This document shows, in pieces, positions 26,043 to 33,867 of a DNA stretch of 64,000 nt (its first letter is position 1; the number at the start of each line of letters is the position of its first letter). The position numbers and the translations under genes were made by a program. A model generated the notes under the pieces. That model saw only the letters and a program-made list of their open reading frames with translations, searched no databases and had not been told where the DNA came from. This DNA comes from Muriicola sp. Z0-33 (lineage in GTDB: Bacteria; Bacteroidota; Bacteroidia; Flavobacteriales; Flavobacteriaceae), in the NCBI RefSeq assembly GCF_026126425.1, contig NZ_JAFMPW010000012.1, forward strand, positions 18,991 through 82,990. Reading direction: 5' to 3'.

Positions 26043-26546
26043 CTAATTCAGGATCAACAGGCCGTCTGCTTCAAAACCAAAAGTTTTTTTCGGCGCGGTA
26101 ATTTGGGCAATTTCCTCATCAGATTTCCCTGCATCTTTGGCATAATGTCTTTGGTCCTCAACACTCATTTCCTCAACAAATGCGAGGCCATTTAATACTA
26201 CTTCTTTCCCCGCAATATCTTTAGGGACAAAGAACCCATAGTCCTTAAATCTTACCATGGTTTCCTGCCCGTCCTCTAACTGCACTTTCATCCAACATCC
26301 TTTTGCCTGACAAACCTCTATAACTTCGGCTTTAAACTTAGTTTTCAATGTATCCGATACCTGAAGCCCTTTGTACGTATCGGTCATTGCAACCGATAGT
26401 TGTGCTCCCGAATCATCAATCTGCTTTCCTACTGCAGTATATTTCACGGCAACAGGCTTATCTTCAATAGTCTTATCGGCTTTTACCTCTGGTTTACAGC
26501 TAACCAACACTACTAAAAACACAAGGAATATGTTAAAACTCTTCAT
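26043..26546 (-). CDS. DUF4920 lipoprotein
   Basis: From ATG 26546 the protein has 167 residues, with a lipobox ending LVVLVSC (Cys17). The mature region has the DUF4920 features AEVIEVCQAKGCWMKVQLEDGQ and MVRFKDYGFFVPKDIAGKEVVLNG. It is probably membrane anchored; the function is unknown, although two conserved Cys in CQAKGC could bind a metal. A TTG at 26555 is a possible but weaker start. Its TAG stop touches the GTG start of mnmD in the same frame. Confidence 0.85.
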   Translation of the reverse strand: MKSFNIFLVFLVVLVSCKPEVKADKTIEDKPVAVKYTAVGKQIDDSGAQLSVAMTDTYKGLQVSDTLKTKFKAEVIEVCQAKGCWMKVQLEDGQETMVRFKDYGFFVPKDIAGKEVVLNGLAFVEEMSVEDQRHYAKDAGKSDEEIAQITAPKKTFGFEADGLLILN

Positions 26547-26654
26547 AATTGACAATAATTTTTATTCTTATACAAAACTGGTGATTTTTGAAGAGAAAAA
26601 GAAGTCTACCCTAGTGATAATTGTTTAATTTTATTCCTGAAAATCGGATGATAA

Positions 26655-27719
26655 ATGAACACCACAGTTAATAATATTGTTGTACATAAGGCAAAATCCT
26701 CCAAAATAGATAAGGTAGATTTTGAAAACCTGGCTTTTGGAAAAGTTTTTACAGACCATATGTTGGTTTGCAACTATAAAAACGGACAATGGGAAGCACC
26801 ACAAATAATGCCCTATCAACCCATTACCCTGGATCCTTCAGCTAAGATATTTCATTATGGCCAATCTGTTTTTGAGGGTATGAAGGCATACAAGGATGAG
26901 GAAGATAACATTTGGTTATTTCGCCCATTAGAAAATCAGAAACGTCTTAATATTTCTGCTAAAAGAATTGCAATTCCTGAACTTCCGGAAGAATACTTCA
27001 TGGAGGGTTTAAAGACTTTGTTGCAGCTAGACGAGCAATGGATTCCGACCACTGCCGGGAGTTCCCTTTACATTAGACCTTTTATATTTGCATCTGGTGA
27101 GGGATTCCACGCTTCTCCTGCTGACGAATATACATTTGTAATTGCCTGCGCTCCTTCAGGAGCTTACTTTTCAGGTAAGGTTAGGGTACTGATAGAAGAG
27201 CATTATTCCAGATCCGCCAATGGTGGTGTTGGCTATGCAAAGGCCGGTGGTAATTATGCTGGTCAGTTCTACCCTACACAGTTAGCTGCTGAAAAAGGGT
27301 ATAATCAGGTAATTTGGACCGATGACAATAAGCATGAATATATAGAAGAGGCGGGGGCCATGAATATATTTATCCGAATAGATGACACCCTGATCACAGG
27401 ACCTACCAGCGACAGAATTTTAGATGGGATAACCCGAAAGAGTATTCTGGAAATTGCCAGGGACGAAGGTATTAAAACAGAGGTGCGGAAAATAACGGTA
27501 TCAGAATTGGTTGAGGCGGCGAAATCCGGAAGGCTAAAGGAAATGTTTGGGGCTGGTACGGCGGCTGTGGTATCACCAATAAGTGCCTTTGGTTACAGAG
27601 GCACAGATTATGATCTGCCTGAATTGGGAAGCAGTTATGCCGAGCTGCTAAAAAAACGAATTACAGACATACAATACAACAGGGCTGAAGATCCGTTTGG
27701 ATGGAGGTATAAGGTGTGA
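26655..27719 (+). CDS. ilvE: Branched-chain amino acid aminotransferase
   Basis: The 354-residue class IV PLP aminotransferase has the Schiff-base Lys in GYAKAGGNYAG near 195 and the cofactor phosphate region EEAGAMNIFI near 232, plus FHYGQSVFEGMKAY near 70. It interconverts Leu, Ile and Val with their keto acids using 2-oxoglutarate. It is transcribed alone, divergent from DUF4920-mnmD and convergent with the MazG-like gene. Confidence 0.95.
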   Translation: MNTTVNNIVVHKAKSSKIDKVDFENLAFGKVFTDHMLVCNYKNGQWEAPQIMPYQPITLDPSAKIFHYGQSVFEGMKAYKDEEDNIWLFRPLENQKRLNISAKRIAIPELPEEYFMEGLKTLLQLDEQWIPTTAGSSLYIRPFIFASGEGFHASPADEYTFVIACAPSGAYFSGKVRVLIEEHYSRSANGGVGYAKAGGNYAGQFYPTQLAAEKGYNQVIWTDDNKHEYIEEAGAMNIFIRIDDTLITGPTSDRILDGITRKSILEIARDEGIKTEVRKITVSELVEAAKSGRLKEMFGAGTAAVVSPISAFGYRGTDYDLPELGSSYAELLKKRITDIQYNRAEDPFGWRYKV

Positions 27720-27757
27720 ATTTAAAAGTAGCGGCTAACCCTGCTGACATTTTTCTG

Positions 27758-28144
27758 TTACTTATCCAGAATGGCCTTAATATCGGGCTTAAAATAGGAG
27801 GGGCCTTTAAGGACCTTGCCATCATCTCTGTAGATGGGCATCCCGTCTATACCTAGTTTGCTCATATTACTGCGCTGAATTTCTTCAAAAACTTCTTCTA
27901 TTTTATACTGCATTCCATGTTCAAGTATTGTTCCGCATAGGATATACAACATATCTCCAAGAGCATCTGCTACTTCAACAATATCATCGTTCTCTGCCGC
28001 CTCGAAGTATTCCTTATTTTCCTCATCCATCAGATTAAAGCGCAATCTGTTTTTGGACATCCCTAGGTTCGCTTTAGGGCTATTTGATACGCCTAAGCCA
28101 AAAGCATTGTGAAATTCTTTTACCGCGTCAATTTTACTTTTCAT
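27758..28144 (-). CDS. MazG-like NTP pyrophosphohydrolase (all-alpha NTP-PPase)
   Basis: The 128-residue protein has the metal-binding helices of the all-alpha NTP pyrophosphatase fold: LMDEENKEYFEA and VEVADALGDMLYILCG. It would hydrolyse nucleoside triphosphates, perhaps non-canonical ones, to monophosphates. The C-terminal segment MSKLGIDGMPIYRDDGKVLKG is shared by relatives. Divergent from the small membrane protein at 28184. Confidence 0.85.
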   Translation of the reverse strand: MKSKIDAVKEFHNAFGLGVSNSPKANLGMSKNRLRFNLMDEENKEYFEAAENDDIVEVADALGDMLYILCGTILEHGMQYKIEEVFEEIQRSNMSKLGIDGMPIYRDDGKVLKGPSYFKPDIKAILDK

Positions 28145-28160
28145 TTCCTCCGTTTTAGAT

Positions 28161-28168
28161 TAGCTTTG
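28161..28168 (+). promoter_or_regulatory. -7 promoter box TAGCTTTG of the 62-residue membrane protein
   Basis: Match to TAnnTTTG about 16 bp before the ATG at 28184, in the short gap to the divergent MazG-like gene. Confidence 0.5.
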
Positions 28169-28183
28169 CGCAAAAGTAATAAT

Positions 28184-28372
28184 ATGTTTAGCACAGGACA
28201 ACTTGTATTTGCGTCGCTTTTTGTTATCGTTTTTGCAATTATCATCTTCCTGACATACAAAAGGGACAAGAAACTTCACAACAAAAATTATAAAGGTGTA
28301 AAATGGATTGGACTATTCTTTATTACATTCGTAATTATTCTATTTATTATCAAATATCTACTCAAGAATTAG
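28184..28372 (+). CDS. Small two-helix membrane protein, unknown function
   Basis: The 62-residue protein starts at ATG 28184 (MFSTGQLVF). An in-frame extension to 28109 overlaps the MazG gene and is rejected. It has a first helix (about 6-22), a basic loop YKRDKKLHNKNYKGVK, and a second helix (about 42-59), ending KYLLKN. The positive loop suggests both ends face the periplasm. Similar short proteins occur in flavobacteria, but I cannot name a role. Confidence 0.7.
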   Translation: MFSTGQLVFASLFVIVFAIIIFLTYKRDKKLHNKNYKGVKWIGLFFITFVIILFIIKYLLKN

Positions 28373-28453
28373 CCTGAAAAATTGCTTTAACCACAAAAGT
28401 TGAGGGGTTGACAACATTATTCTGGTTTCTCACGTATAATATAAGAAAAGACG

Positions 28454-28461
28454 TAATTTTG
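28454..28461 (+). promoter_or_regulatory. -7 promoter box TAATTTTG upstream of the 31-residue ORF
   Basis: Exact TAnnTTTG match with the following C, typical of flavobacterial housekeeping promoters. Confidence 0.5.
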
Positions 28462-28488
28462 CGTTGTAATGTTAAATAAATCCGGTCA

Positions 28489-28584
28489 ATGGCATCTTTT
28501 CTCGTTATACTTTTAGCTTTAATTATTGCAAATGCAGCACTTTTAATTTTCAGCGCTGTAGATAAAAGTCGGAATATGAACTAG
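28489..28584 (+). CDS. Putative 31-residue single-helix membrane protein
   Basis: ATG 28489 opens a 31-codon frame with one hydrophobic helix and a charged tail DKSRNMN. A -7 box TAATTTTG (28454-28461) stands 28 bp upstream, which supports transcription. It shares the pattern FLxIxxxLIxANxxL and overall size with the ORF at 12478. No terminator directly follows. The function is unknown. Confidence 0.55.
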   Translation: MASFLVILLALIIANAALLIFSAVDKSRNMN

Positions 28585-28732
28585 GCTGCGACCAGTTCCC
28601 GGGGCAATACACATATTGGACATCTCCAATTCTATTTTACATTTTCACATTTTTATACTGCTTTATAGTTTGTACCTTTAAGTTTTAAGGGTAGAAGTAT
28701 CTTGTTGTTATTCTGATTAATGTTACAATTTG

Positions 28733-28748
28733 TCAATATACATATTGA
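28733..28748. promoter_or_regulatory. Palindrome TCAATAT-AC-ATATTGA upstream of crcB
   Basis: Perfect 7-bp arms 45 bp before the crcB start. A related ACATATTG-GACAT sequence occurs near 28610, so this may be a regulator site. No fluoride riboswitch consensus was recognised. Confidence 0.35.
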
Positions 28749-28792
28749 GACATTTGAACAGGCCCTGCAAACTAAAATTTAGTAATTCATAA

Positions 28793-29164
28793 ATGAAACA
28801 ACTTTTGCTTGTTTTCCTAGGAGGTGGCCTGGGCAGTTGTCTGCGATTTCTTATCAGCAAAACCTTCAATTCCTATTTTCAACATTTTTATTTAGGGACA
28901 TTTCTTGTCAATGTAATTGGTTGCCTTCTGATTGGGCTAGTGCTTGGCCTTTCCTTTAAATCCAATTACCTTACTCAAAGTCAGACGCTTCTCTTATCGA
29001 CCGGATTTTGCGGTGGTTTTACCACCTTTTCTGCTTTCGCATTTGAAAAACATACCTTATTAAAAGCCGGCGAACTTTTTCACTTTTCACTTTATACACT
29101 TAGTAGTATCATCCTGGGCCTGCTTGCCGTTGCATTGGGGCTGTGGATTGCGAGATTTTTTTAG
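28793..29164 (+). CDS. crcB: Fluoride exporter CrcB/FluC
   Basis: The 123-residue, four-helix protein carries GGGLGSCLRFLIS at the start, GTFLVNVIGCLLIG near 42, and the pore motif GFCGGFTTFSAFAFE near 75. It works as a dual-topology dimer that expels fluoride. It is a single gene; no fluoride riboswitch was recognised in the 208 bp upstream. Confidence 0.93.
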   Translation: MKQLLLVFLGGGLGSCLRFLISKTFNSYFQHFYLGTFLVNVIGCLLIGLVLGLSFKSNYLTQSQTLLLSTGFCGGFTTFSAFAFEKHTLLKAGELFHFSLYTLSSIILGLLAVALGLWIARFF

Positions 29165-29320
29165 ATCAGGACTTTTAAGTCTGTATACATTATATATTAA
29201 TGTATATAGTTTATGTATTAAATGCACTTCAACTTTCATTATTTCCTTTTAACGAGATTATGTATTTCAAATTCTAAACTCTTGAATTATTATTTCAATA
29301 TTTTTTAGATTCATTTAAGT

Positions 29321-29346
29321 ATTACCCACAAATTTATAGGGGTAAT
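29321..29346. promoter_or_regulatory. Nitrogen-operon palindrome site A
   Basis: ATTACCC (29321-29327) and GGGTAAT (29340-29346) are perfect 7-bp arms with a 12-base AT-rich spacer. A site of the same form and spacing lies between the two glutamine synthetase genes at 57780-57800. It lies 65 bp before the PII -7 box. Confidence 0.6.
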
Positions 29347-29374
29347 TTTGTAAAAATGATAAAAATTTAAAATC

Positions 29375-29398
29375 TACCCCTATTTTTTTAGGGGGGTA
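29375..29398. promoter_or_regulatory. Nitrogen-operon palindrome site B, next to the PII promoter
   Basis: TACCCC (29375-29380) and GGGGTA (29393-29398) flank an AT-rich centre; the inner CCCTA-TTTTTT-TAGGG is also palindromic. It ends 12 bp before the -7 box TATATTTG (29411-29418), so it occupies the -33 position, where an activator or repressor would touch RNA polymerase. Confidence 0.6.
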
Positions 29399-29410
29399 AT
29401 TCTTTAAAAC

Positions 29411-29418
29411 TATATTTG
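29411..29418 (+). promoter_or_regulatory. -7 promoter box TATATTTG of the PII-amt operon
   Basis: Exact TAnnTTTG match, preceded by AAAAC as in the glutamine synthetase promoter at 57869. No TTTG -33 is present; palindrome B takes its place, which suggests activator dependence. Confidence 0.65.
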
Positions 29419-29442
29419 CGCTTTAATCAACAAATGAAACCT

Positions 29443-29781
29443 ATGAAACAGATTGAAGCAATTATTCGGAAATCGAAATTTGATGATGTCAAAAAAGCAC
29501 TCCATCAGATTGAGGTCAATTTCTTTAGCTACTGGGATGTAACCGGAGTTGGGAACGAAAAACAAGGACATGTATACAGGGGAATATCATACAGTACATC
29601 TGATATTCAACGCAGATACTTATCTATAGTAGTTTCCGATGAATTTTTGGAAAGAACAGTAGAAACCTTATTGGAATCGGCCTACACGGGTAACGTTGGA
29701 GACGGCAAGATATTCGTATCCGAAGTCCTCCAGGCCTACCGAATAAGAACCAAGGAAAACGGCCAAGCCGGAATTAACTAA
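29443..29781 (+). CDS. PII-family nitrogen regulatory protein
   Basis: From ATG 29443 (MKQIEAII) the protein has 112 residues; a second ATG at 29434 would add three residues and is equally possible. The PII fold shows MKQIEAIIRKSKFDDVKKAL, a T-loop ending YRGISYSTSDI with a Tyr at the usual uridylylation place, and GDGKIFVSEV with VYRIRT-like YRIRTKENG. It senses ATP/ADP and 2-oxoglutarate and should bind the ammonium channel encoded 27 bp downstream. The pair is a classical glnK-amt arrangement. Confidence 0.93.
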   Translation: MKQIEAIIRKSKFDDVKKALHQIEVNFFSYWDVTGVGNEKQGHVYRGISYSTSDIQRRYLSIVVSDEFLERTVETLLESAYTGNVGDGKIFVSEVLQAYRIRTKENGQAGIN

Positions 29782-29808
29782 AATTTAAACTCACCAACAC
29801 TTTATAAT

Positions 29809-31059
29809 ATGGAAGCAGGATTATTTACAGCAAACAACTTATGGATGATGGTTTGTACGGCCCTCGTATTCTTTATGCATATGGGATTCTCCTTTTTGGA
29901 AATCGGGCTAACCAGACAAAAAAATACCATTAATATATTATTCAAAAATGTATTTATAATATGTGTCGGACTCCTCTTATACTATATCGGAGGATTCAAC
30001 CTAATGTATCCCGGAGATTTTAACGGGTTTATCGGATTTGCAGGATTTGGCCTAGAAGCGCCATTAACCGCAGACGGGGCTCTTGATTTGAGCTATAATG
30101 AAGGCTATACCTACTGGACAGACTTTTTATTCCAGGGGATGTTCGCAGCAACAGCGGCTACAATTGTGTCAGGAGCAGTTGCAGAACGGATTAAGATTGG
30201 CCCATTTATGATTTTTACAATTGTATATGTAGGCCTTATCTACCCAATTGTCGGATCCTGGCAGTGGGGCGGTGGTTTCCTATCTACTTTAGGTGGCGAT
30301 GACGGCGGATTTTACGATTTCGCAGGTTCCACTTTAGTTCACTCCGTAGGAGGATGGGGCGCCTTAATAGCAGTTTACTTGTTAGGAGCAAGAATTGGCA
30401 AGTTTGGAGAAGACGGGAAGACCAGAGCTATCCCCGGACATAACCTACCCCTTGCAGCGGGTGGTGTATTGATTCTTTGGCTAGGCTGGTTTGGGTTTAA
30501 CGGAGGTTCAGTACTATCGGCAGATCCGGCAGGAACTTCCCTGGTATTGGTTACAACATGCCTTGCGGCAGCCGCAGGTGGTGTTGGTTCCTTTATATTC
30601 TCAACGGTACTTTACAAGAATTACGACTTAACAATGTTCTTAAACGGAATTCTTGGAGGCCTGGTAGGTATTACAGCAGGAGCAGATCTAATGTCTCCAA
30701 TGGAATCCATAGTAATTGGATTACTGGCAGGGGTTATAATTGTACTTGGTGTTGCGCTAATAGACAGATTAAAACTGGATGATCCGGTGGGTGCTATTTC
30801 TGTTCACTTAATCTGTGGTATCTGGGGCACGCTAGCTGTTGGAATTTTTGGATCAATGGCAGGCTTTGATCAATTTTTATACCAGCTGGCCGGTGTAGGT
30901 GCAGCAGCCGCATTCTGTTGTATTACAGCCTTTATCATCTTGTATGCACTTAAGGCCACAGTAGGCATAAGAGTAAGTAAAGAAGAAGAACTGGAAGGAC
31001 TGGATATCCATGAACACGGTATGGATGCTTATGCAGACTTTAGAATGAATCAACATTAA
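29809..31059 (+). CDS. amt: Ammonium transporter Amt
   Basis: The 416-residue, eleven-helix channel has no evident signal peptide. The pore twin histidines lie in GSTLVHSVGGWG near 180 and GAISVHLICGIWG near 330, with LWLGWFGFNGGS between. It conducts ammonium across the inner membrane and is gated by the PII protein encoded immediately upstream. It is followed by a hairpin and an outer-membrane protein gene in the same direction. Confidence 0.96.
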   Translation: MEAGLFTANNLWMMVCTALVFFMHMGFSFLEIGLTRQKNTINILFKNVFIICVGLLLYYIGGFNLMYPGDFNGFIGFAGFGLEAPLTADGALDLSYNEGYTYWTDFLFQGMFAATAATIVSGAVAERIKIGPFMIFTIVYVGLIYPIVGSWQWGGGFLSTLGGDDGGFYDFAGSTLVHSVGGWGALIAVYLLGARIGKFGEDGKTRAIPGHNLPLAAGGVLILWLGWFGFNGGSVLSADPAGTSLVLVTTCLAAAAGGVGSFIFSTVLYKNYDLTMFLNGILGGLVGITAGADLMSPMESIVIGLLAGVIIVLGVALIDRLKLDDPVGAISVHLICGIWGTLAVGIFGSMAGFDQFLYQLAGVGAAAAFCCITAFIILYALKATVGIRVSKEEELEGLDIHEHGMDAYADFRMNQH

Positions 31060-31070
31060 TAAAACTAAAA

Positions 31071-31098
31071 AACGGAGCGTTTGGCGGAACGCTCCGTT
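31071..31098 (+). terminator. Strong hairpin without a full T-run between amt and the porin gene
   Basis: AACGGAGCGT (31071-31080) and ACGCTCCGTT (31089-31098) are perfect 10-bp arms, but only TTTA follows. It may be a partial terminator or an mRNA-stabilising stem that lowers porin expression relative to PII and Amt. Confidence 0.55.
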
Positions 31099-31170
31099 TA
31101 ATAACCATTTCAAGAAAATCAATTTTTACCATCTAACTACTTCCATTGGGAAGTCCTTAAATATTGAAAT

Positions 31171-32220
31171 ATGAAAACGATTACAAATACAAAATACGTA
31201 AAATTTCTACTTTTTGCAGCATTATTAATCTCGAGTTTTACTTATGCTCAGGAAGAAGAAGAATCAGAAGAGCCAAAATTTTCACTAAGTGGCACAGTAG
31301 ATGCCTACTACAGGGCAAACTTAAATTCGGCGAATTCAGGGGATAATTATTCAGCCCCGGGTAGTTCATTTGCAAACCTACCAGGATTTGCCTTGGGTAT
31401 GGCAAATGTTATTGTAAGCTACGAAGGCGAGAAAGTTGGTTTTGTAGGGGATCTTGTTTTTGGTCCCAGGGGAACAGATGCAATTTTTGCCTCTCCCCTC
31501 TATTCGGCAACAGGTGATATTGTAAACCAGTTATACGTTTACTGGAATGTGAGTGAAAATGTGACATTTACTTTTGGAAACTGGAATACCTTTTTAGGGT
31601 ATGAGGTAATTTCTCCGGCTGCTAATTTTAACTATAGCACTTCCTATTTGTTCTCCTACGGTCCTTTTAGCCATACTGGTTTGAAAGTAGATTTTGACCT
31701 GGGTAATGACTGGTCTGCTATGTTAGCTGTGATGAACCCCACAGACCTTACAGAATTTAACCCTACCGGGACTTATGCCTACGGTGCCCAATTGGGATAC
31801 AGTGGTCAGTTCCTGAATTTGTTAGCTGATGATGGGGCCTTCGAAATTGATTATACCGGAGGATTTGATATTACAGATAGCTTTTTCCTCGGTATCAATG
31901 CCGCCTATTTTGACGGATCGGACGACACAGGATTTGCCGGAGGCGCCCTCTATCCACAACTAAAAACTTCTGAAAACTTCACACTAGGTCTCAGAGGTGA
32001 GTACTTTGTAGAAACAGGTGATTTTGGAGCTATAGGAACAGGGTTGGAAGATTCTAGTGTATTTGCACTAACACTAACAGGAAGTGCAACCATTGGAGAT
32101 CTGATTATCAAACCAGAATTGCGTTTGGACAATGCATCTGATGATGCATTCCTGGATGCGGATGGAGAACCAATCAAGAGTCTATCATCCTTTGTTCTAG
32201 CCGCTATTTACGCCTTTTAA
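31171..32220 (+). CDS. Outer-membrane beta-barrel porin-like protein linked to ammonium uptake
   Basis: The 349-residue protein has a signal peptide ending in SSFTYAQ, an acidic stretch EEEESEEPK, and a barrel of repeated strands such as TVDAYYRANL, VTFTFGNWNTF and FTLGLRGEYF, ending SSFVLAAIYAF. It fits Bacteroidota porins of the OmpL/beta-barrel type. Lying 111 bp after amt with no complete terminator between them, it probably provides an outer-membrane route for the same nitrogen source; that role is inferred. Confidence 0.8.
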   Translation: MKTITNTKYVKFLLFAALLISSFTYAQEEEESEEPKFSLSGTVDAYYRANLNSANSGDNYSAPGSSFANLPGFALGMANVIVSYEGEKVGFVGDLVFGPRGTDAIFASPLYSATGDIVNQLYVYWNVSENVTFTFGNWNTFLGYEVISPAANFNYSTSYLFSYGPFSHTGLKVDFDLGNDWSAMLAVMNPTDLTEFNPTGTYAYGAQLGYSGQFLNLLADDGAFEIDYTGGFDITDSFFLGINAAYFDGSDDTGFAGGALYPQLKTSENFTLGLRGEYFVETGDFGAIGTGLEDSSVFALTLTGSATIGDLIIKPELRLDNASDDAFLDADGEPIKSLSSFVLAAIYAF

Positions 32221-32270
32221 AATAATGTTTATAGTTTAGTTAAGTTTGGTTATTTAGTAAGTTCAAGTCG

Positions 32271-32299
32271 ACCCCGATCTCACGATCGGGGTTTTTTTT
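32271..32299 (+). terminator. Intrinsic terminator of the PII-amt-porin operon
   Basis: CCCCGATC and GATCGGGG arms with a four-base loop and a long T-run. Confidence 0.92.
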
Positions 32300-32951
32300 A
32301 TTTCTTAAATTCCTTCACTCCGGCAACAACAGCTGTATTTAATTCGTTTACTTTAGGCACGATCGGACAAGAATACTTTTTATTATAAGCGCAATAAGGA
32401 TTATAGGCCTTATTGAAATCTATTACTATATCATCTCCGCCTGGAATAGCCAAATCTATATACCTTCCACCGCTATAGGTATCCTCCCCGTTAGTGGTAT
32501 CTAAAAAAGGAAGAAAAAGATAATCTTCATAACCTTCTTCGGTCATAAGTTCCAGGTTCTGATAGATTTCCAATTCATATCTCTTGCCCTGTAACAAAAA
32601 ACTGGCAATACCGTAAAGAACTTCTTCAGATTTTCTATCCGTTGTCGTAGGCATCATAAATGGTATTGCTTCTGGTGTCCTCAGCAGATTAGCTTTCACC
32701 CTAAAATTGGTATCGGGAGGAAAAAAATCCAGCCCTTTAAAATTCTTTCGATATTTATCGGGTAAGGGTGACGTTTCCGGATTTCTGAATTCTTCATTCA
32801 GAGAATGCTGAAAAGCAAGTATGTCACTTACAATATCAGAAGAATGCTCCGGAACCGCAGTAATGGTGGTCTCGTGATATCTTTTACCGTCTTTGCAATT
32901 AAATATCAACAAGCTTCCCAGAACAACAAAAACAACTAAAGATCTATTCAT
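32298..32951 (-). CDS. DUF1684 lipoprotein
   Basis: The 217-residue protein has a lipoprotein-like signal ending LLIFNC. The DUF1684 core shows NFKGLDFFPPDTNFRVKA, MMPTTTDRKSEEVLYGIASF, YSGGRYIDL and the closing DFNKAYNPYCAYNKKYSCP with two cysteines. The family is common in Bacteroidota and its biochemistry is not established. It converges with the porin gene, sharing the terminator region. Confidence 0.85.
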   Translation of the reverse strand: MNRSLVVFVVLGSLLIFNCKDGKRYHETTITAVPEHSSDIVSDILAFQHSLNEEFRNPETSPLPDKYRKNFKGLDFFPPDTNFRVKANLLRTPEAIPFMMPTTTDRKSEEVLYGIASFLLQGKRYELEIYQNLELMTEEGYEDYLFLPFLDTTNGEDTYSGGRYIDLAIPGGDDIVIDFNKAYNPYCAYNKKYSCPIVPKVNELNTAVVAGVKEFKK

Positions 32952-33114
32952 GTTTCATTTTTATAAATCAAAAATACAACATAGGTTTTTTTTTGGTTAG
33001 TTTTGATTACAAACAACCGCGGTAAGATTACCTATTTCCACAATTACTACTGCATTTGCGTATTATTTTTTAGCGCATTGGGGTACCAATAATTAGAAAT
33101 CAACTTAAGAAGAA

Positions 33115-33867
33115 ATGAACCCAGGTGCTTTAAAAATTCCTCACATTGTTGTTCTTGTGCTTTTCCTTGTACTGGGTTGTACCTCTAAAAGGCAAGAAAA
33201 TCCTTCAGGAGATAAGGAGCAAAGATATTTCCCGGAGATTCATCCTGATAATTATAACGTGGCATTTCTGATTATGGATGGCACCTATAATACCGAATTT
33301 ACTGCCCCCTACGATATTTTTCAGCATACCAAATTCCGAAAAAATATCAAAGCTATGAATGTCTTTACCGTGGCCAATACACTAGAGCCTATTGTAACCT
33401 TTGAAGGGGTCCGGATATTGCCCGACTTTGATTATACCCGTGATAGTATTCCGCCAATTGATATTCTTGTGGTTCCCAGTGCGGAACATCATCTGGATTC
33501 GGATTTAGAGGACATTGAAATGCTGGCTTTTATCAGAAAAACTGACACGTCCGCCATGTTTATGACATCGCATTGTGATGGAGCGTTTGTACTGGCCAAG
33601 GCCGGACTTTTAGACAAAGTTACATCAACAACATTTCCTAGCGATATCCCAAAATACAAAGAAATGTTTCCACAACTCAGGGTAGCAGACAGTGTGCTTT
33701 TTGTTCATGACGGCAAGTATATTACTTCGGCTGGTGGTGCAAAAAGTTTTGAAGCTGCCTTGTACTTATGTGAGTACCTTTACGGGAAGGACATTGCAGA
33801 ATCATTGGCCAGGGGTCTAGTAATTAATTGGGAGCTCAATGGGTTTCCCCATCTTATTCTTCAATGA
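33115..33867 (+). CDS. DJ-1/PfpI-family lipoprotein
   Basis: The 250-residue protein carries a lipobox ending FLVLGC (Cys22) and then a DJ-1/PfpI glutamine amidotransferase-like domain (about 45-240). The nucleophile is Cys154 in TSHCDGAFVLAKAGLL, and the fold continues with ITSAGGAKSFEAAL. Related proteins are glyoxalase-, chaperone- or amidotransferase-like, often fused to AraC domains; here it stands alone outside the cytoplasm. Its 3' end overlaps the convergent hydrolase gene by 14 bp. Confidence 0.85.
   Translation: MNPGALKIPHIVVLVLFLVLGCTSKRQENPSGDKEQRYFPEIHPDNYNVAFLIMDGTYNTEFTAPYDIFQHTKFRKNIKAMNVFTVANTLEPIVTFEGVRILPDFDYTRDSIPPIDILVVPSAEHHLDSDLEDIEMLAFIRKTDTSAMFMTSHCDGAFVLAKAGLLDKVTSTTFPSDIPKYKEMFPQLRVADSVLFVHDGKYITSAGGAKSFEAALYLCEYLYGKDIAESLARGLVINWELNGFPHLILQ

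Noticed and set aside
28719..28781. 20-codon ORF before crcB
   Set aside because: It overlaps the palindrome and lacks any promoter or hydrophobic pattern.
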